Below, in pieces: positions 18,284 through 27,020 of a stretch of DNA of 37,481 nucleotides; within the stretch, counting starts at the first letter, position 1, and each line of letters opens with the position of its first letter. The translations under genes and the position numbers were made by a program. The stretch is from Holosporales bacterium (lineage in GTDB: Bacteria > Pseudomonadota > Alphaproteobacteria > RUG11792). The notes under the pieces are model-generated. The model had not been told where the DNA came from. It ran no database searches and saw only the letters and a program-made list of their open reading frames with translations. The stretch is from contig JAIRNI010000028.1 in NCBI GenBank assembly GCA_031258145.1, forward strand, positions 1 through 37,481, in the 5' to 3' direction.

Positions 18284-18970
18284 ATGAAGAAATTCTGCCT
18301 TCGTATATTTGTTGTGTTAAGTCATTCTATTCCTATATTTGCGACATCTTTGTTGATAATTTCTGCCATATCGGCGCCATCCCGAAGTGCAGATTCTGCG
18401 CAACCTCTACTGGATACAGAGGGAACGCCTGTATCAGATGAACCGGATGAAGTTTTTGGGAATCCAAATGCTGCAAATACTATCACCGTATATCTCTCTC
18501 CAACATGTCCACACTGCGCAGAAATATTAGGAGAGATTGAATCTATGGAGAAAAACAAAGAACTAGGAGCCGTAAAAATTTGTATAATACTTCTCCCGAC
18601 AAATCTCCAAGATATTTATGTAATGAAATATTTGAGTAAAGCAAACATTTCGTATTCTAAATTCACGAAGCAATCAAAGACAGTAAAGCTCGAGCCTGCC
18701 TCTCCGCAAAAGGATAAAGAAGAGCAAAGTAAGACGGTTGCCGAGACTCAGGCTTGGTTATTGAGCATTGGGTGCCCTGTAACCCTGGTCGAAGAATCGA
18801 TCCCAGATATGACGCAACCATTTGAAATATCGCAGATCGCGAAGTATAAAAAAAACGTTGGAACGATAACGGAAACAAGTGAAAGAAAGGAGATAAATTT
18901 ACCATTCATTGTCCGTTTAAACAAAATATATAAGAGCTTAACAGATGCAATTAACGCAAATGATTCTTAA
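18284..18970 (+). CDS. DsbA-like thiol-disulfide protein, exported
   Basis: 228 residues with an N-terminal signal or anchor segment (hydrophobic to about residue 30) and a thioredoxin-fold core. The active site SPTCPHCAEI near residue 70-80 is preceded by GNPNAANTITVYL, as in the DsbA/DSBA_2 family. It probably oxidises or shuffles disulfides of exported proteins. The helical insert is unusually charged (KLEPASPQKDKEEQSKT). AAAGGTGAG lies upstream of the ATG. It is A+T-rich and stands alone, with a decayed frame converging on its end. Exact subfamily (DsbA against a Rickettsia-type Dsb protein) is not settled. Confidence 0.82.
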   Translation: MKKFCLRIFVVLSHSIPIFATSLLIISAISAPSRSADSAQPLLDTEGTPVSDEPDEVFGNPNAANTITVYLSPTCPHCAEILGEIESMEKNKELGAVKICIILLPTNLQDIYVMKYLSKANISYSKFTKQSKTVKLEPASPQKDKEEQSKTVAETQAWLLSIGCPVTLVEESIPDMTQPFEISQIAKYKKNVGTITETSERKEINLPFIVRLNKIYKSLTDAINANDS

Positions 18971-19081
18971 AAAGGTACGGACAGTCCCACTATATGGCAT
19001 GCCGTATCTCCACAGGATCTGCCGTTTGGGTTTATGACGATTCCTTTCTCGGCCATCCAATACATCAAATTTGCGAATGCT
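18967..19081 (-). pseudogene. C-terminal remnant of an unidentified protein
   Basis: A minus-strand frame reads AEAFANLMYWMAEKGIVINP, then NGRSCGDTACHIVGLSVPF and a TAA at 18967-18969 that overlaps the stop of the DsbA-like gene. A TGA lies just upstream in the same frame and no start codon fits. It looks like a truncated real protein, not a shadow frame, but I do not recognise the family. Confidence 0.35.
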
Positions 19082-19321
19082 TCGGCTCACTCCCAAATCC
19101 ATGAATCATATTATTACTACAGTGACTCCTAATATATTCCTGTTTTTTTACTTGCTTATAACCTAGATTCATTCTCTTGGACCGGATTGTAACCTGTTGT
19201 TTTGATGAAGTCTAGTCCTAACTCAGTTACTGGAGCAATCCATCTCGCTCAGCTGGATAATTATGAGAATTTCATGTAAACTATTTGTGTATGAGGTACC
19301 CATTAATTTCCCGATGTTTTC
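19082..19321. other. Spacer before mlaE
   Basis: A+T-rich, no gene seen. It should hold the mlaE promoter, but no clear -35/-10 pair stands out. Confidence 0.4.
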
Positions 19322-20101
19322 ATGGTGGTTATAGCGAGATTCCTAGAGAGAATCGGACATTGTTTTATTTCGTTTTTGGCCTCCATTGGCAGTATCTCGC
19401 TTTTTTTATGTAAAAGTCTTGTGACGGGAGGTAGTCCTCCGTATTACTGGAAGCAATTCGCGCGGCAGGCGCTGCAGATAGGGTATTTCTCGCTACCGGT
19501 CGTTGGGATGACGGCACTATTCACTGGAATTGCTATGGCTCTGCAATGCTCCGTTGGCTTCTCGAAATTCACGGCCGAAACTGCGATACCGTCGGTCGTT
19601 ATGATTTCGATGACGAGAGAGCTAGGGCCAGTCCTCACGGCCCTGATGGTAGCCGGAAGATTGGGGGCCTCCATGACGGCTGAAATCGGCACGATGAAGG
19701 TGACGGAGCAGATCGATGCCATGACGACCCTTTCCGTGAACTCACTCAAATACCTGGTCTTCCCGCGTCTCTTGACTGGACTTATTCTGTTGCCTTTTCT
19801 CGTCTTCATCGATGATGTCATCGGGATTCTGGGCGGATATTTGACGGGAGTCTATTATCTAGGCTTCAATTCATCTAATTATATTCACAATACTTTTTCT
19901 GGAATGGAGATGTGGGATGTGCTGTCGGGATTGATCAAGGGAGCAGCATTCGGGTTCACTGTGTGTCTCATGGGATGTTACCATGGTTATGCCTCGAGGG
20001 GAGGTGCTGAGGGCGTCGGGCGTGCCACCACGAATTCGGTGGTTTCCTCATCCATCTTGATTCTGCTGCTGGACTGCATTTTGACTTTCCTTTTATTTTG
20101 A
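19322..20101 (+). CDS. mlaE: MlaE-type ABC permease (phospholipid transport)
   Basis: 259-residue inner-membrane permease of the MCE/Mla system that moves phospholipids between inner and outer membranes. Five or six hydrophobic segments are visible, with the family signature TRELGPVLTALMVAGRLGAS, then AEIGTMKVTEQIDAM. It ends in a run of Leu and Phe. mlaF starts 15 bases after the stop, so permease and ATPase are one operon. No mlaD (the MCE substrate-binding subunit) follows, as it does in many gammaproteobacteria; it should be elsewhere. Confidence 0.93.
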   Translation: MVVIARFLERIGHCFISFLASIGSISLFLCKSLVTGGSPPYYWKQFARQALQIGYFSLPVVGMTALFTGIAMALQCSVGFSKFTAETAIPSVVMISMTRELGPVLTALMVAGRLGASMTAEIGTMKVTEQIDAMTTLSVNSLKYLVFPRLLTGLILLPFLVFIDDVIGILGGYLTGVYYLGFNSSNYIHNTFSGMEMWDVLSGLIKGAAFGFTVCLMGCYHGYASRGGAEGVGRATTNSVVSSSILILLLDCILTFLLF

Positions 20102-20116
20102 GAATGAGGCCACGCG

Positions 20117-20884
20117 ATGAGTTTTATAATCGAGGTTGAACATCTGAAGAAATCGTTTGGACGCAGGGTAGTCCTGAGAGATGTATCCATTAGAATTAAG
20201 CCCGGTGAATCGTATGTACTGATCGGAGAATCTGGCACCGGTAAATCCATCCTCATTAAGTGCATCCTGAATCTTTGTGATGTAGATTCCGGGGCCATCA
20301 GGATCAATGGTCAAGACCTCTCACGATTATCTCAGCGAGAGCGATTCAGTGCCCTCCTCAAGTGTGGAGTACTATTCCAGGGGGCCGCCTTGTTCGATAG
20401 TCTCTCTGTCATCGATAATATTTCTTTCGGGCTTGTGCACGGTTACGGAAAATCAACTAAGGAGGCGCGGATGATAGCCATTGGAAAGCTCGAGGCCGTC
20501 AATCTCGATGAAACTGTTGCATCGGCGTTCCCGGCCGAGTTATCTGGCGGCATGAAGAAGAGGGTAGCCCTTGCGCGGGCCATCGCCACCGATCCCAACA
20601 TCATATTCTTCGATGAACCAACGACTGGCCTAGATCCAATCACTAGTGGTATCATCAATGATCTCATCGTTAAGTGCACCAAAGAATTCGGGATCTCTGC
20701 GGTTTCGATTACTCACGATATGGCGAGTCTCAAGCATATAAGCGATAGAGTTGGCCTATTACACGGAGGACAAATCATATGGGAGGGCACTAAGCCAGAG
20801 CTTTTCACGACGGATAATCCTTATGTGTGCCAATTCATTTCAGGCTCCCCGAACGGCCCATTCACAGAGCATTCGCACGCTTGA
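20117..20884 (+). CDS. mlaF: MlaF-type ABC ATPase
   Basis: 255-residue ATPase partner of MlaE. Walker A GESGTGKSILIKCIL, Q-loop GVLFQGAALFDSLSV (the DS.V form typical of Mla/Ttg2A), signature LSGGMKKRVALARAI, Walker B IIFFDEPTTGLDP and switch His in SITHDM are all intact. The C-terminus (NPYVCQFISGSPNGP) matches the Mla subfamily. The start ATG at 20117 follows the mlaE stop closely. Confidence 0.95.
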   Translation: MSFIIEVEHLKKSFGRRVVLRDVSIRIKPGESYVLIGESGTGKSILIKCILNLCDVDSGAIRINGQDLSRLSQRERFSALLKCGVLFQGAALFDSLSVIDNISFGLVHGYGKSTKEARMIAIGKLEAVNLDETVASAFPAELSGGMKKRVALARAIATDPNIIFFDEPTTGLDPITSGIINDLIVKCTKEFGISAVSITHDMASLKHISDRVGLLHGGQIIWEGTKPELFTTDNPYVCQFISGSPNGPFTEHSHA

Positions 20885-21081
20885 TATCTCCATCCTTCAG
20901 GATAGCAAAATGAAGTATTAAAGTGATCTTAAAATGAGACAAAAAAAATTTTTCATCGGTCAACATTCGTGCTTTTTTTAGCTTCAGATATAAATTTTAG
21001 CCATCTGTTTACAAAAATTTAACATTTCGTTTCGTACCCTGGCAAGGTCATCACTGATGACGATTGCTTGGGGAGTAATGA

Positions 21082-24000
21082 ATGCCGTTGCACTTGCAAC
21101 TTATACGTTATTTTTTATGTTGTATTTTGTTTAATTCACTGGCTATTACCAGTGTCTTCGCCGCAGGTGCATCCACAAAATTTGCAGACGTGGTAAAGGA
21201 ATACGTAAAAAAAGACGGCAAAGATAAAGAATTCAGCAAGAAGAAGGGCGTATATGTCCTTAAGATAGACGATAGCGATTCCGTAACCCTCAATAATAAA
21301 CCCGTCAATCAGGTTGGTAATCAATCGCAGTTAACTTTCGAAGATCGGGAAATTTATATCAGGTCCATATCTTCGGTTGAGGAAGGCGGGAAAAAGCTCA
21401 AACTTGTGGAGTTCGCCAATGGGCAGAGCTTGAAGGCAGCGGTCAATTCCACGACCAATGTTGCCACGATATACTTCATCAACAAAGGTATTGACTTGGA
21501 TACCGTTAATACCTCCCCAGAGGATGGGGTTGTAATACTGCCTGGCGGTGAGCTTACCGTGAAGCAGGATAAACCGTCGAAACAGCAGTGGAAAAACACG
21601 GGACGTATAGCGGTATTACCAGAATCAGGCAAGGCTGATTTAACAGCCGTTGATTCCAGGCTGACTGGAACTAGCATGAAGACTCCAGTTACTTGGGAAA
21701 ATTCAAAAGGAGCTGAACTAACAACATGGGGAGATGCGATCATCGGCACCAAGAATGGGACTTCCGAAAATAAGGGAACATTGGTGGTGAGACGTGGCAC
21801 AACGGCAATGGCTCCCGGATCCAACTTACTGAATTCTGGAAGCATCGCTGTTGATGGGGTGTTCCAAGGGAATATCATACTCACTAAGCCTGCCGCGAAG
21901 GTAGTTCTCCACTCGAGAAGAGCAGGGTACACCTACGACCAATTCTTGACAGAATCCTCTGTTCCTCTTGTCGGGTCTCCTGATAGGAGTGTATCCGCCA
22001 TCGTAGATCTCATGGATGAAAGAGTCTCGCAGTTTTACTCTTACAACCCATCAGAAACAGGAATCGTACGTGGGAAGATTTCCGTTATGGAAGGACCGAG
22101 TACTCGGACACTATATTCCGGGCCCGATGACCTGCTCCCAGATAATCCCGATCCACGTCTAGAAATTCATACTATCGACGCGATAGACCCATACGATCTA
22201 GATTCAACGACCGCCATCCGCGTATCGGAGATCCCGATTGAACTAACTAGGCCTGGCCATTTACGTGCCGCTTTGTATAGCGAAGATGGATACACAAGTT
22301 ATAACGAGGCTACTGGCTACGGGGAAGTCCCTGCCGTAGATACGAGGCGTGTAATCCGCCAAAATGTTGGAGACGGCAACACACTCTACCTCGATCACGA
22401 TAACTCCTGGTTTAATGGCGTGTGGATGATATCCAGCGGAACTGCAGATGTTCCGTCGACTGGGTCAATTCCCGGCGGAGATATCATCATTGAGGACGGC
22501 GCTGAATTATATTGGCACGGAGGCGCTAAAGATAAAAACAATCGACCAACTATAAATCTTGTCAATGGCGGTGAACTCATTTTTGATCTGGATAGCGAGG
22601 GTGAGGCGTTTTCTGTATACGGGAAAATAAAGAGTCAAGATAAAAAAGCTAAAATTTGGTTTGATAAAGGCAAGATTAATATCAAGAATGACTGCTCGGA
22701 ATATCAGGGACAATTAATTGTTTCTGACGGCGCGGAGTTCGTGATAAGGAAAGATGGAGAGCACAAGGGACGTATGTTTGGTGGAACAGTTGAAATTGAT
22801 GGGACGGCAGTAATTCACACTACATCCGGGATGAATCCAGTTACCATTGGATCTGGAACGGCGGTCTTCCGCAATACTCCGGATACACCTGGTGACGAGA
22901 CCTCCAACGAGGTGAAGGATGTAACAATCGAGAAGAATGCCACCGTCAAGGTGGAATTTGACAATGCAATAATTTCAGGGACCAATCTCAAGGGGATAAT
23001 AATTGTGGGCGAGAATGCCACTTTCCGCGATCTAGACATGGATGGCGGAAAACTCGTTATGGCGCCCGAGACCAAGCATTTGCATATCGTGAACGCCCGA
23101 TGGGGTTCGACTCTAAATACCATCGATGCCAGAATCGCCGAAGTTACCTTTGGTCAGTTACAAATCCGCGATGATCACGATATGCTTTGGGAGCTTGACT
23201 TTGATCCAGCCACCGGCAAATGTGATCATATAACTGTCGAGGACCTGCATTTTACTGAAGGATCCTCACTCGTCGTCGCTGGTTATGTTCTGTTGAGTCC
23301 TCCCGAAAGAGAAAGGTACATCTTCAACATTTTGACGATTTCGAATGGCGGGAGATATCCCAACATTAAAATCGGTACCACGAAGGAAGTCGAAGGATCT
23401 CTCGGGAAATACAAATTGTATGCAGAAGGCGGGCCCGGCTGTGTTACCCTGCGTCTTCCTGATGCGCCCTTCCAAGATGCCACTGCTGAACAGCTAACGA
23501 TTTTATATGAGAGTATCGAGCCGCTGAGCACACTACAACAGGTGAGTTTGAACTCATCATTCGATGTGCATCACGCAGTGTTTGCAGAAACTTCGCCAGA
23601 GTATTTCTATGGGAAGTACAGATTCTGGAATAAATCCTTTTATTCTGGGATGGATTTCAATTCCGCCAAAGATAACGCGGCGGATGCACGTATTTTAAGT
23701 CTGAAATACTGCACGGTTGTGGGCTGTGATTTCCATGCCAGGAAATTCGGGCAAAACGCATATACGGTTCCAACACTGTTCATGCATTACGCAACCGGCC
23801 GTACAGCTTATGATGAACATCAATTTTCTAAACGCGGAATGTTGAGCGAATACATGGTTGGATTTAAGGAAACCTGGTTCTTTGGCAGGAATGTATTCGA
23901 GGCCGTGGCATCATATGGGTTCACCAAAAATACTTTAAGGGAAGAGGGGACCAAGCAAACGCATACCACGAGCAATATCTTTGGATTCAGTGCTAAATTA

Positions 24001-24405
24001 TCGCGTTCTTTCGATCTTGGCCGGCGGTTTAGCCTTAAACCGGAGTTGATGGTACATGCCTCTTACTTCATGAATAGTAGCAGCACCAGCGATAAAAACA
24101 AGGAAGAAAACAAGGATTCTGGGAAGTTCGCAATTTGCCCCGGGTTATATCTCATCAATACGAGCCGGAATAGATTCTCATTTTCTATGGGCGGCCGTTG
24201 GAATTACGAAATTTGCAAGAGTTTAAAATCAAAATTCCAGGGAGATGCCGTCAAACATAGAAAAATGAAGAAGGGATCGATTGAGGTCTCATTCGCCTTG
24301 AGTAAAGAATTCAGAAATAAGGTGCACATTGGCGCGGAGATTAGCCGCTCTTTCTTGAGCAAGAGCGGAGTGAGAGCTTCCATTAGCATATCCAAAGAAT
24401 TTTAA
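21082..24405 (+). CDS. Autotransporter with beta-helix passenger
   Basis: 1107 residues. A signal peptide (hydrophobic RYFLCCILFNSLAITSVFAA, cleavage near A-G-A) is followed by a Lys-rich stretch, then a long passenger rich in short Gly/Asp/Asn-turned strands from about 60 to 800 (repeating I-x-V-x-x-G-A-x-F pattern), as in beta-helices. The last 260 residues alternate polar and aromatic residues and end in SISKEF, with terminal Phe, as expected for an outer-membrane barrel. GGGGAG precedes the ATG at 21082. It lacks the RGD or protease triads I could recognise, so adhesion or surface display is the likeliest role. It relates in plan to Rickettsia Sca-type proteins, but membership is not shown. 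Confidence 0.85.
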   Translation: MPLHLQLIRYFLCCILFNSLAITSVFAAGASTKFADVVKEYVKKDGKDKEFSKKKGVYVLKIDDSDSVTLNNKPVNQVGNQSQLTFEDREIYIRSISSVEEGGKKLKLVEFANGQSLKAAVNSTTNVATIYFINKGIDLDTVNTSPEDGVVILPGGELTVKQDKPSKQQWKNTGRIAVLPESGKADLTAVDSRLTGTSMKTPVTWENSKGAELTTWGDAIIGTKNGTSENKGTLVVRRGTTAMAPGSNLLNSGSIAVDGVFQGNIILTKPAAKVVLHSRRAGYTYDQFLTESSVPLVGSPDRSVSAIVDLMDERVSQFYSYNPSETGIVRGKISVMEGPSTRTLYSGPDDLLPDNPDPRLEIHTIDAIDPYDLDSTTAIRVSEIPIELTRPGHLRAALYSEDGYTSYNEATGYGEVPAVDTRRVIRQNVGDGNTLYLDHDNSWFNGVWMISSGTADVPSTGSIPGGDIIIEDGAELYWHGGAKDKNNRPTINLVNGGELIFDLDSEGEAFSVYGKIKSQDKKAKIWFDKGKINIKNDCSEYQGQLIVSDGAEFVIRKDGEHKGRMFGGTVEIDGTAVIHTTSGMNPVTIGSGTAVFRNTPDTPGDETSNEVKDVTIEKNATVKVEFDNAIISGTNLKGIIIVGENATFRDLDMDGGKLVMAPETKHLHIVNARWGSTLNTIDARIAEVTFGQLQIRDDHDMLWELDFDPATGKCDHITVEDLHFTEGSSLVVAGYVLLSPPERERYIFNILTISNGGRYPNIKIGTTKEVEGSLGKYKLYAEGGPGCVTLRLPDAPFQDATAEQLTILYESIEPLSTLQQVSLNSSFDVHHAVFAETSPEYFYGKYRFWNKSFYSGMDFNSAKDNAADARILSLKYCTVVGCDFHARKFGQNAYTVPTLFMHYATGRTAYDEHQFSKRGMLSEYMVGFKETWFFGRNVFEAVASYGFTKNTLREEGTKQTHTTSNIFGFSAKLSRSFDLGRRFSLKPELMVHASYFMNSSSTSDKNKEENKDSGKFAICPGLYLINTSRNRFSFSMGGRWNYEICKSLKSKFQGDAVKHRKMKKGSIEVSFALSKEFRNKVHIGAEISRSFLSKSGVRASISISKEF

Positions 24406-24417
24406 GAATTACACCCA

Positions 24418-24699
24418 TTATCGATCCTCCAGTTCAGGCCCCAGGAGATGACGAAGCACGGCCTGGAATCCAGTTGCTGTCACCTGGGGGGCTGCCCCGC
24501 ACCGAATCCAATACGGCTCTGCTGCCAACTGTTTGAGTATAGCTAAATGCTTTTGTAAACCAGCCATATCTCCTACCTCATTGCTAGAGCCTGTCAAACA
24601 AGTTTTGATGGCATCTGTTAATTGATCAAAAGTATGTGCCACGCTTCTCACTCGTTTCTTTAACGTCTCCCTTAACAAAACACAGTGTACTTTTGGCAA
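24418..24699 (-). CDS. Short hypothetical protein (possible remnant)
   Basis: 93 codons from a TTG to the TAG after PELEDR. No family recognised. The C-terminal half (HLAILKQLAAEPYWIRCGAA) is reasonably protein-like. No ribosome-binding site is visible, and part of the frame (around 24538-24573) is a DNA repeat also found at 24723-24757 outside the frame. It may be a fragment of a larger dead gene. Confidence 0.3.
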   Translation of the reverse strand: MPKVHCVLLRETLKKRVRSVAHTFDQLTDAIKTCLTGSSNEVGDMAGLQKHLAILKQLAAEPYWIRCGAAPQVTATGFQAVLRHLLGPELEDR

Positions 24700-24841
24700 A
24701 AAATGAAGAGAGGTCAGTAGATATAGCTAAATGCTTTGTAACCCAACTATATCTCGTATAGTTAAATGCAACGATTATGAGGCTGTCATATGGTTTGGTG
24801 AAATATAAAGCCCGGGACTACAGAAAAATATTTCTTGAAAA

Positions 24842-24941
24842 TTAACGTATTATTAAGCTTTTCATGCTATTTTAAGTATACACCGTCCCTAACCCCCACC
24901 CACCCGGGGATTCTCTCACACCCCGGTTAATAATACGTTAA
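24842..24941 (-). repeat. 100-bp element with TTAACGTATTATTAA ends, copy 2 (inverted)
   Basis: The reverse complement of copy 1 at 17983-18082; over the 118 bases 24824-24941 I count five differences. Both 15-base terminal repeats are present. Confidence 0.87.
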
Positions 24942-24992
24942 CGGACGATTACTCAAGGGCATCTGCCACCAATACTGATTCGGATGAATTAG

Positions 24993-25200
24993 ATCTAACG
25001 TAAAAATTGGCTCAGAAGCCGCCTTCGGCCAATTTTTCTTCGATATTGAATTTAATAAACACTTGGGTGTTTATTGAATTGCATTAGACGGGGATTCTCG
25101 CACATCCCGGTTAATAATACGTTAACGGACATCATATTGTGGTGCTCCTGATATACTCAAACCATATGATAGACACATGATCTTTGCATTTAACTATATA
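24993..25200 (+). repeat. Left arm of a large inverted repeat (contains two-hairpin copy F)
   Basis: It is made of a two-hairpin repeat (24993-25087), a half copy of the TTAACGTATTATTAA element (25091-25125) and about 70 further bases ending in TTTGCATTTAACTATATA. The whole is repeated in inverted form at 29848-30060. mreC's stop codon lies six bases beyond it. Confidence 0.8.
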
Positions 25201-25205
25201 CAATT

Positions 25206-26081
25206 TCACGAACGTGGGCTGGTCACTGGATTTAATATCCACACGTAATCAATTTTTTTGAAATCAATTACTGGGGCGGCAATTATTTTTTTCTTTAATC
25301 CATCTACCTTAATAACCTTCGCGACGATGATGTTGATTGGGAACACTCCTCCCTCTCCAGAGGTATATAAAATATCTCCGACTTTAATCCCATGTTGATT
25401 GATATTGTTCTGGTCATATAGCTCGGCAGATTCCATATTCTCAGTACAATTCCCAGTCATTATTACCCTTTCTCCAGACTTCGTGATAACGGGAATGAAG
25501 ATGCGGTTATCGGTGATGGTCCTGACTCTCGCGGTATTCCGGTGAACATCGTGTATAATTCCCACGAGCCCATCATTTGAGATTACCACATCTCCCTGAG
25601 TACACTTCGTACCATTTACGTTGATCATTAGAAATGAATCGAAAAAAGTTCTGTCGTAACCCAATACTTTGCCTATTGCAGATAAGTTTTTAATGGGGAA
25701 TGATACCTTCATAGATTTTTTTAATTCCATTAATTCTTGGGAAGTATTTTTTAAGGTCACTACCTCTAGCTTTAAAGTCTCGATTTTTCTACGCAGGTTT
25801 TGATTCTCTCGCTTAATATCCAAATATTCTGAAATTAATTTGGGAAGAGCAATGATACTATTACAAAATACTTTCGTGGGCACCACCAAATCGTTTAAAG
25901 ATGATCTAACCCAAGTCATTGGAGCAAATCCGAAGAAATCTGAGCAGAATAGGCCGATCGATGTGAAGCACAACAGAATGCACCTTAAGACCATAGGGCT
26001 ATTCTTCCTGGAAGCGAAGTTTCGCAACAGCAGGAAGGACGATCTAATTGATTTATTTCCAGAGTTGAAAGATGTTCTCAT
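25206..26081 (-). CDS. mreC: Rod shape-determining protein MreC
   Basis: 291-residue bitopic inner-membrane protein that links the elongation machinery to the periplasm. After a basic N-terminus there is one membrane segment (CILLCFTSIGLFCSDFFGF), then a coiled coil (YLDIKRENQNLRRKIETLKLE) and the beta-rich MreC core with GYDRTFFDSFLMINVNGT, VVISNDGLVGIIHDVHRNTARV and GDILYTSGEGGVFP. It lies five bases after the stop of the Fis-type gene and is probably co-transcribed. mreB and mreD are not next to it. Keeping mreC suggests that some cell-wall or shape machinery remains. Confidence 0.93.
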   Translation of the reverse strand: MRTSFNSGNKSIRSSFLLLRNFASRKNSPMVLRCILLCFTSIGLFCSDFFGFAPMTWVRSSLNDLVVPTKVFCNSIIALPKLISEYLDIKRENQNLRRKIETLKLEVVTLKNTSQELMELKKSMKVSFPIKNLSAIGKVLGYDRTFFDSFLMINVNGTKCTQGDVVISNDGLVGIIHDVHRNTARVRTITDNRIFIPVITKSGERVIMTGNCTENMESAELYDQNNINQHGIKVGDILYTSGEGGVFPINIIVAKVIKVDGLKKKIIAAPVIDFKKIDYVWILNPVTSPRS

Positions 26082-26086
26082 AACTG

Positions 26087-26323
26087 CTATCCCAGATGAT
26101 GAAGCATCATTTTCCTGTGAAGTGTATTCCGGCTAATTCCCAGCATCCTAGCCGCCTTCTTCTTGTTTCTATCGGATAATTGAAGAACCTTCCTCAAGAC
26201 AACAACCTCAACTTCCCGCATCAACAGATCGTATACCCCCGTCAAGGAATCCAAATCCTTCTGAATGAGGAAGAAGTCGTCAAGGATACGATCGATGGCC
26301 GATGAAATGCTAACAGGATTCAT
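26087..26323 (-). CDS. Fis-type helix-turn-helix DNA-binding protein
   Basis: 78 residues. The C-terminal half (VVLRKVLQLSDRNKKKAARM, then LGISRNTLHRKM) is the Fis/NtrC-type helix-turn-helix with the expected A-A-x-x-L-G-I-x-R-x-T-L-x-R-K pattern. The N-terminal half (a D/L-rich helix) could serve dimerisation, as in Fis. It lacks the NtrC ATPase domain, so it is a stand-alone nucleoid-type or local regulator. It starts 19 bases after the tRNA-Leu 3' end and precedes mreC. Confidence 0.8.
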   Translation of the reverse strand: MNPVSISSAIDRILDDFFLIQKDLDSLTGVYDLLMREVEVVVLRKVLQLSDRNKKKAARMLGISRNTLHRKMMLHHLG

Positions 26324-26341
26324 CTAACACACAAAGAGAAA

Positions 26342-26426
26342 TGGTGCGGATGAAGGGACTCGAACCCCCACAACTCTCGTTACAAGGACCTAAACCTTGC
26401 GTGTCTACCAATTTCACCACATCCGC
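26342..26426 (-). tRNA. tRNA-Leu (UAG)
   Basis: 85 nt class II tRNA. Acceptor GCGGATG pairs with CATCCGC, anticodon stem CAAGG/CCTTG with loop TTTAGGT gives TAG (26390-26392), and CCA is encoded. A likely -10 box TATAGT lies at 26439-26444 on the minus strand, 12 bases upstream. Confidence 0.96.
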
Positions 26427-26487
26427 GTACGCCAACTCACTATACCCCCAACAACCTCGGGAAGAAAGTATCTCTTTGCCAAAGTGA

Positions 26488-27015
26488 TCATACCTCCATG
26501 TACGTCTTCTGGTGCCGGCACACCGGACATACCGTTGGCGCAATTTTGCTATTCGTGATATTCCCGCATTTGACACATCGCCAATTCACTGGCTCCGACT
26601 TGTCGAACACGGTATTGTCCTCGATGGCTTTGAGCAGTTTTTGATACAGCTCCTCATGATGACGTTCTATTTCGGCGACCATCCTAAAGAGAGCCGCTAT
26701 TTCCCCGAAGCCCTCTTCTGCGGCTTCCTCAGCGAACCTCACATACATCTCAGTCGATTCGTAATGTTCTCCACTGGCGGCTTCCCTCAGGTTATCTAGG
26801 GTCCCAGGTATGGCACCACCATTGAGCAATTTGTACCAAATCTCAGCGTGCTCCTTTTCATGCTCAGCCGTTTCTTCGAACACTTTGCTGGCTTGGTTGT
26901 ATCCCTCTTTTTTAGCGACGGACGCGAAAAAGGTATACTTATTACGGGCCTGCGATTCTCCGGCGAACGCCGCCTTAAGATTCTGCTCAGTCTTGCTGCC
27001 ACTAATATCCATCAT
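26488..27015 (-). CDS. Rubrerythrin
   Basis: 175-residue non-haem diiron peroxidase with a C-terminal rubredoxin. The four-helix diiron domain shows E-x-x-A-R-N-K-Y, [14 protein letters not shown] and a second pair ([25 protein letters not shown]); the rubredoxin part has WRCVKCGN...CPVCRH with its four Cys. It reduces hydrogen peroxide with electrons from rubredoxin or NAD(P)H enzymes, chiefly in anaerobes and microaerophiles. Start ATG-ATG follows AGGTG. It is five bases downstream of the BI-1 gene and co-transcribed with it. It hints at life under low oxygen or at host oxidative stress. Confidence 0.95.
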   Translation of the reverse strand: MMDISGSKTEQNLKAAFAGESQARNKYTFFASVAKKEGYNQASKVFEETAEHEKEHAEIWYKLLNGGAIPGTLDNLREAASGEHYESTEMYVRFAEEAAEEGFGEIAALFRMVAEIERHHEELYQKLLKAIEDNTVFDKSEPVNWRCVKCGNITNSKIAPTVCPVCRHQKTYMEV

Positions 27016-27020
27016 GACAC

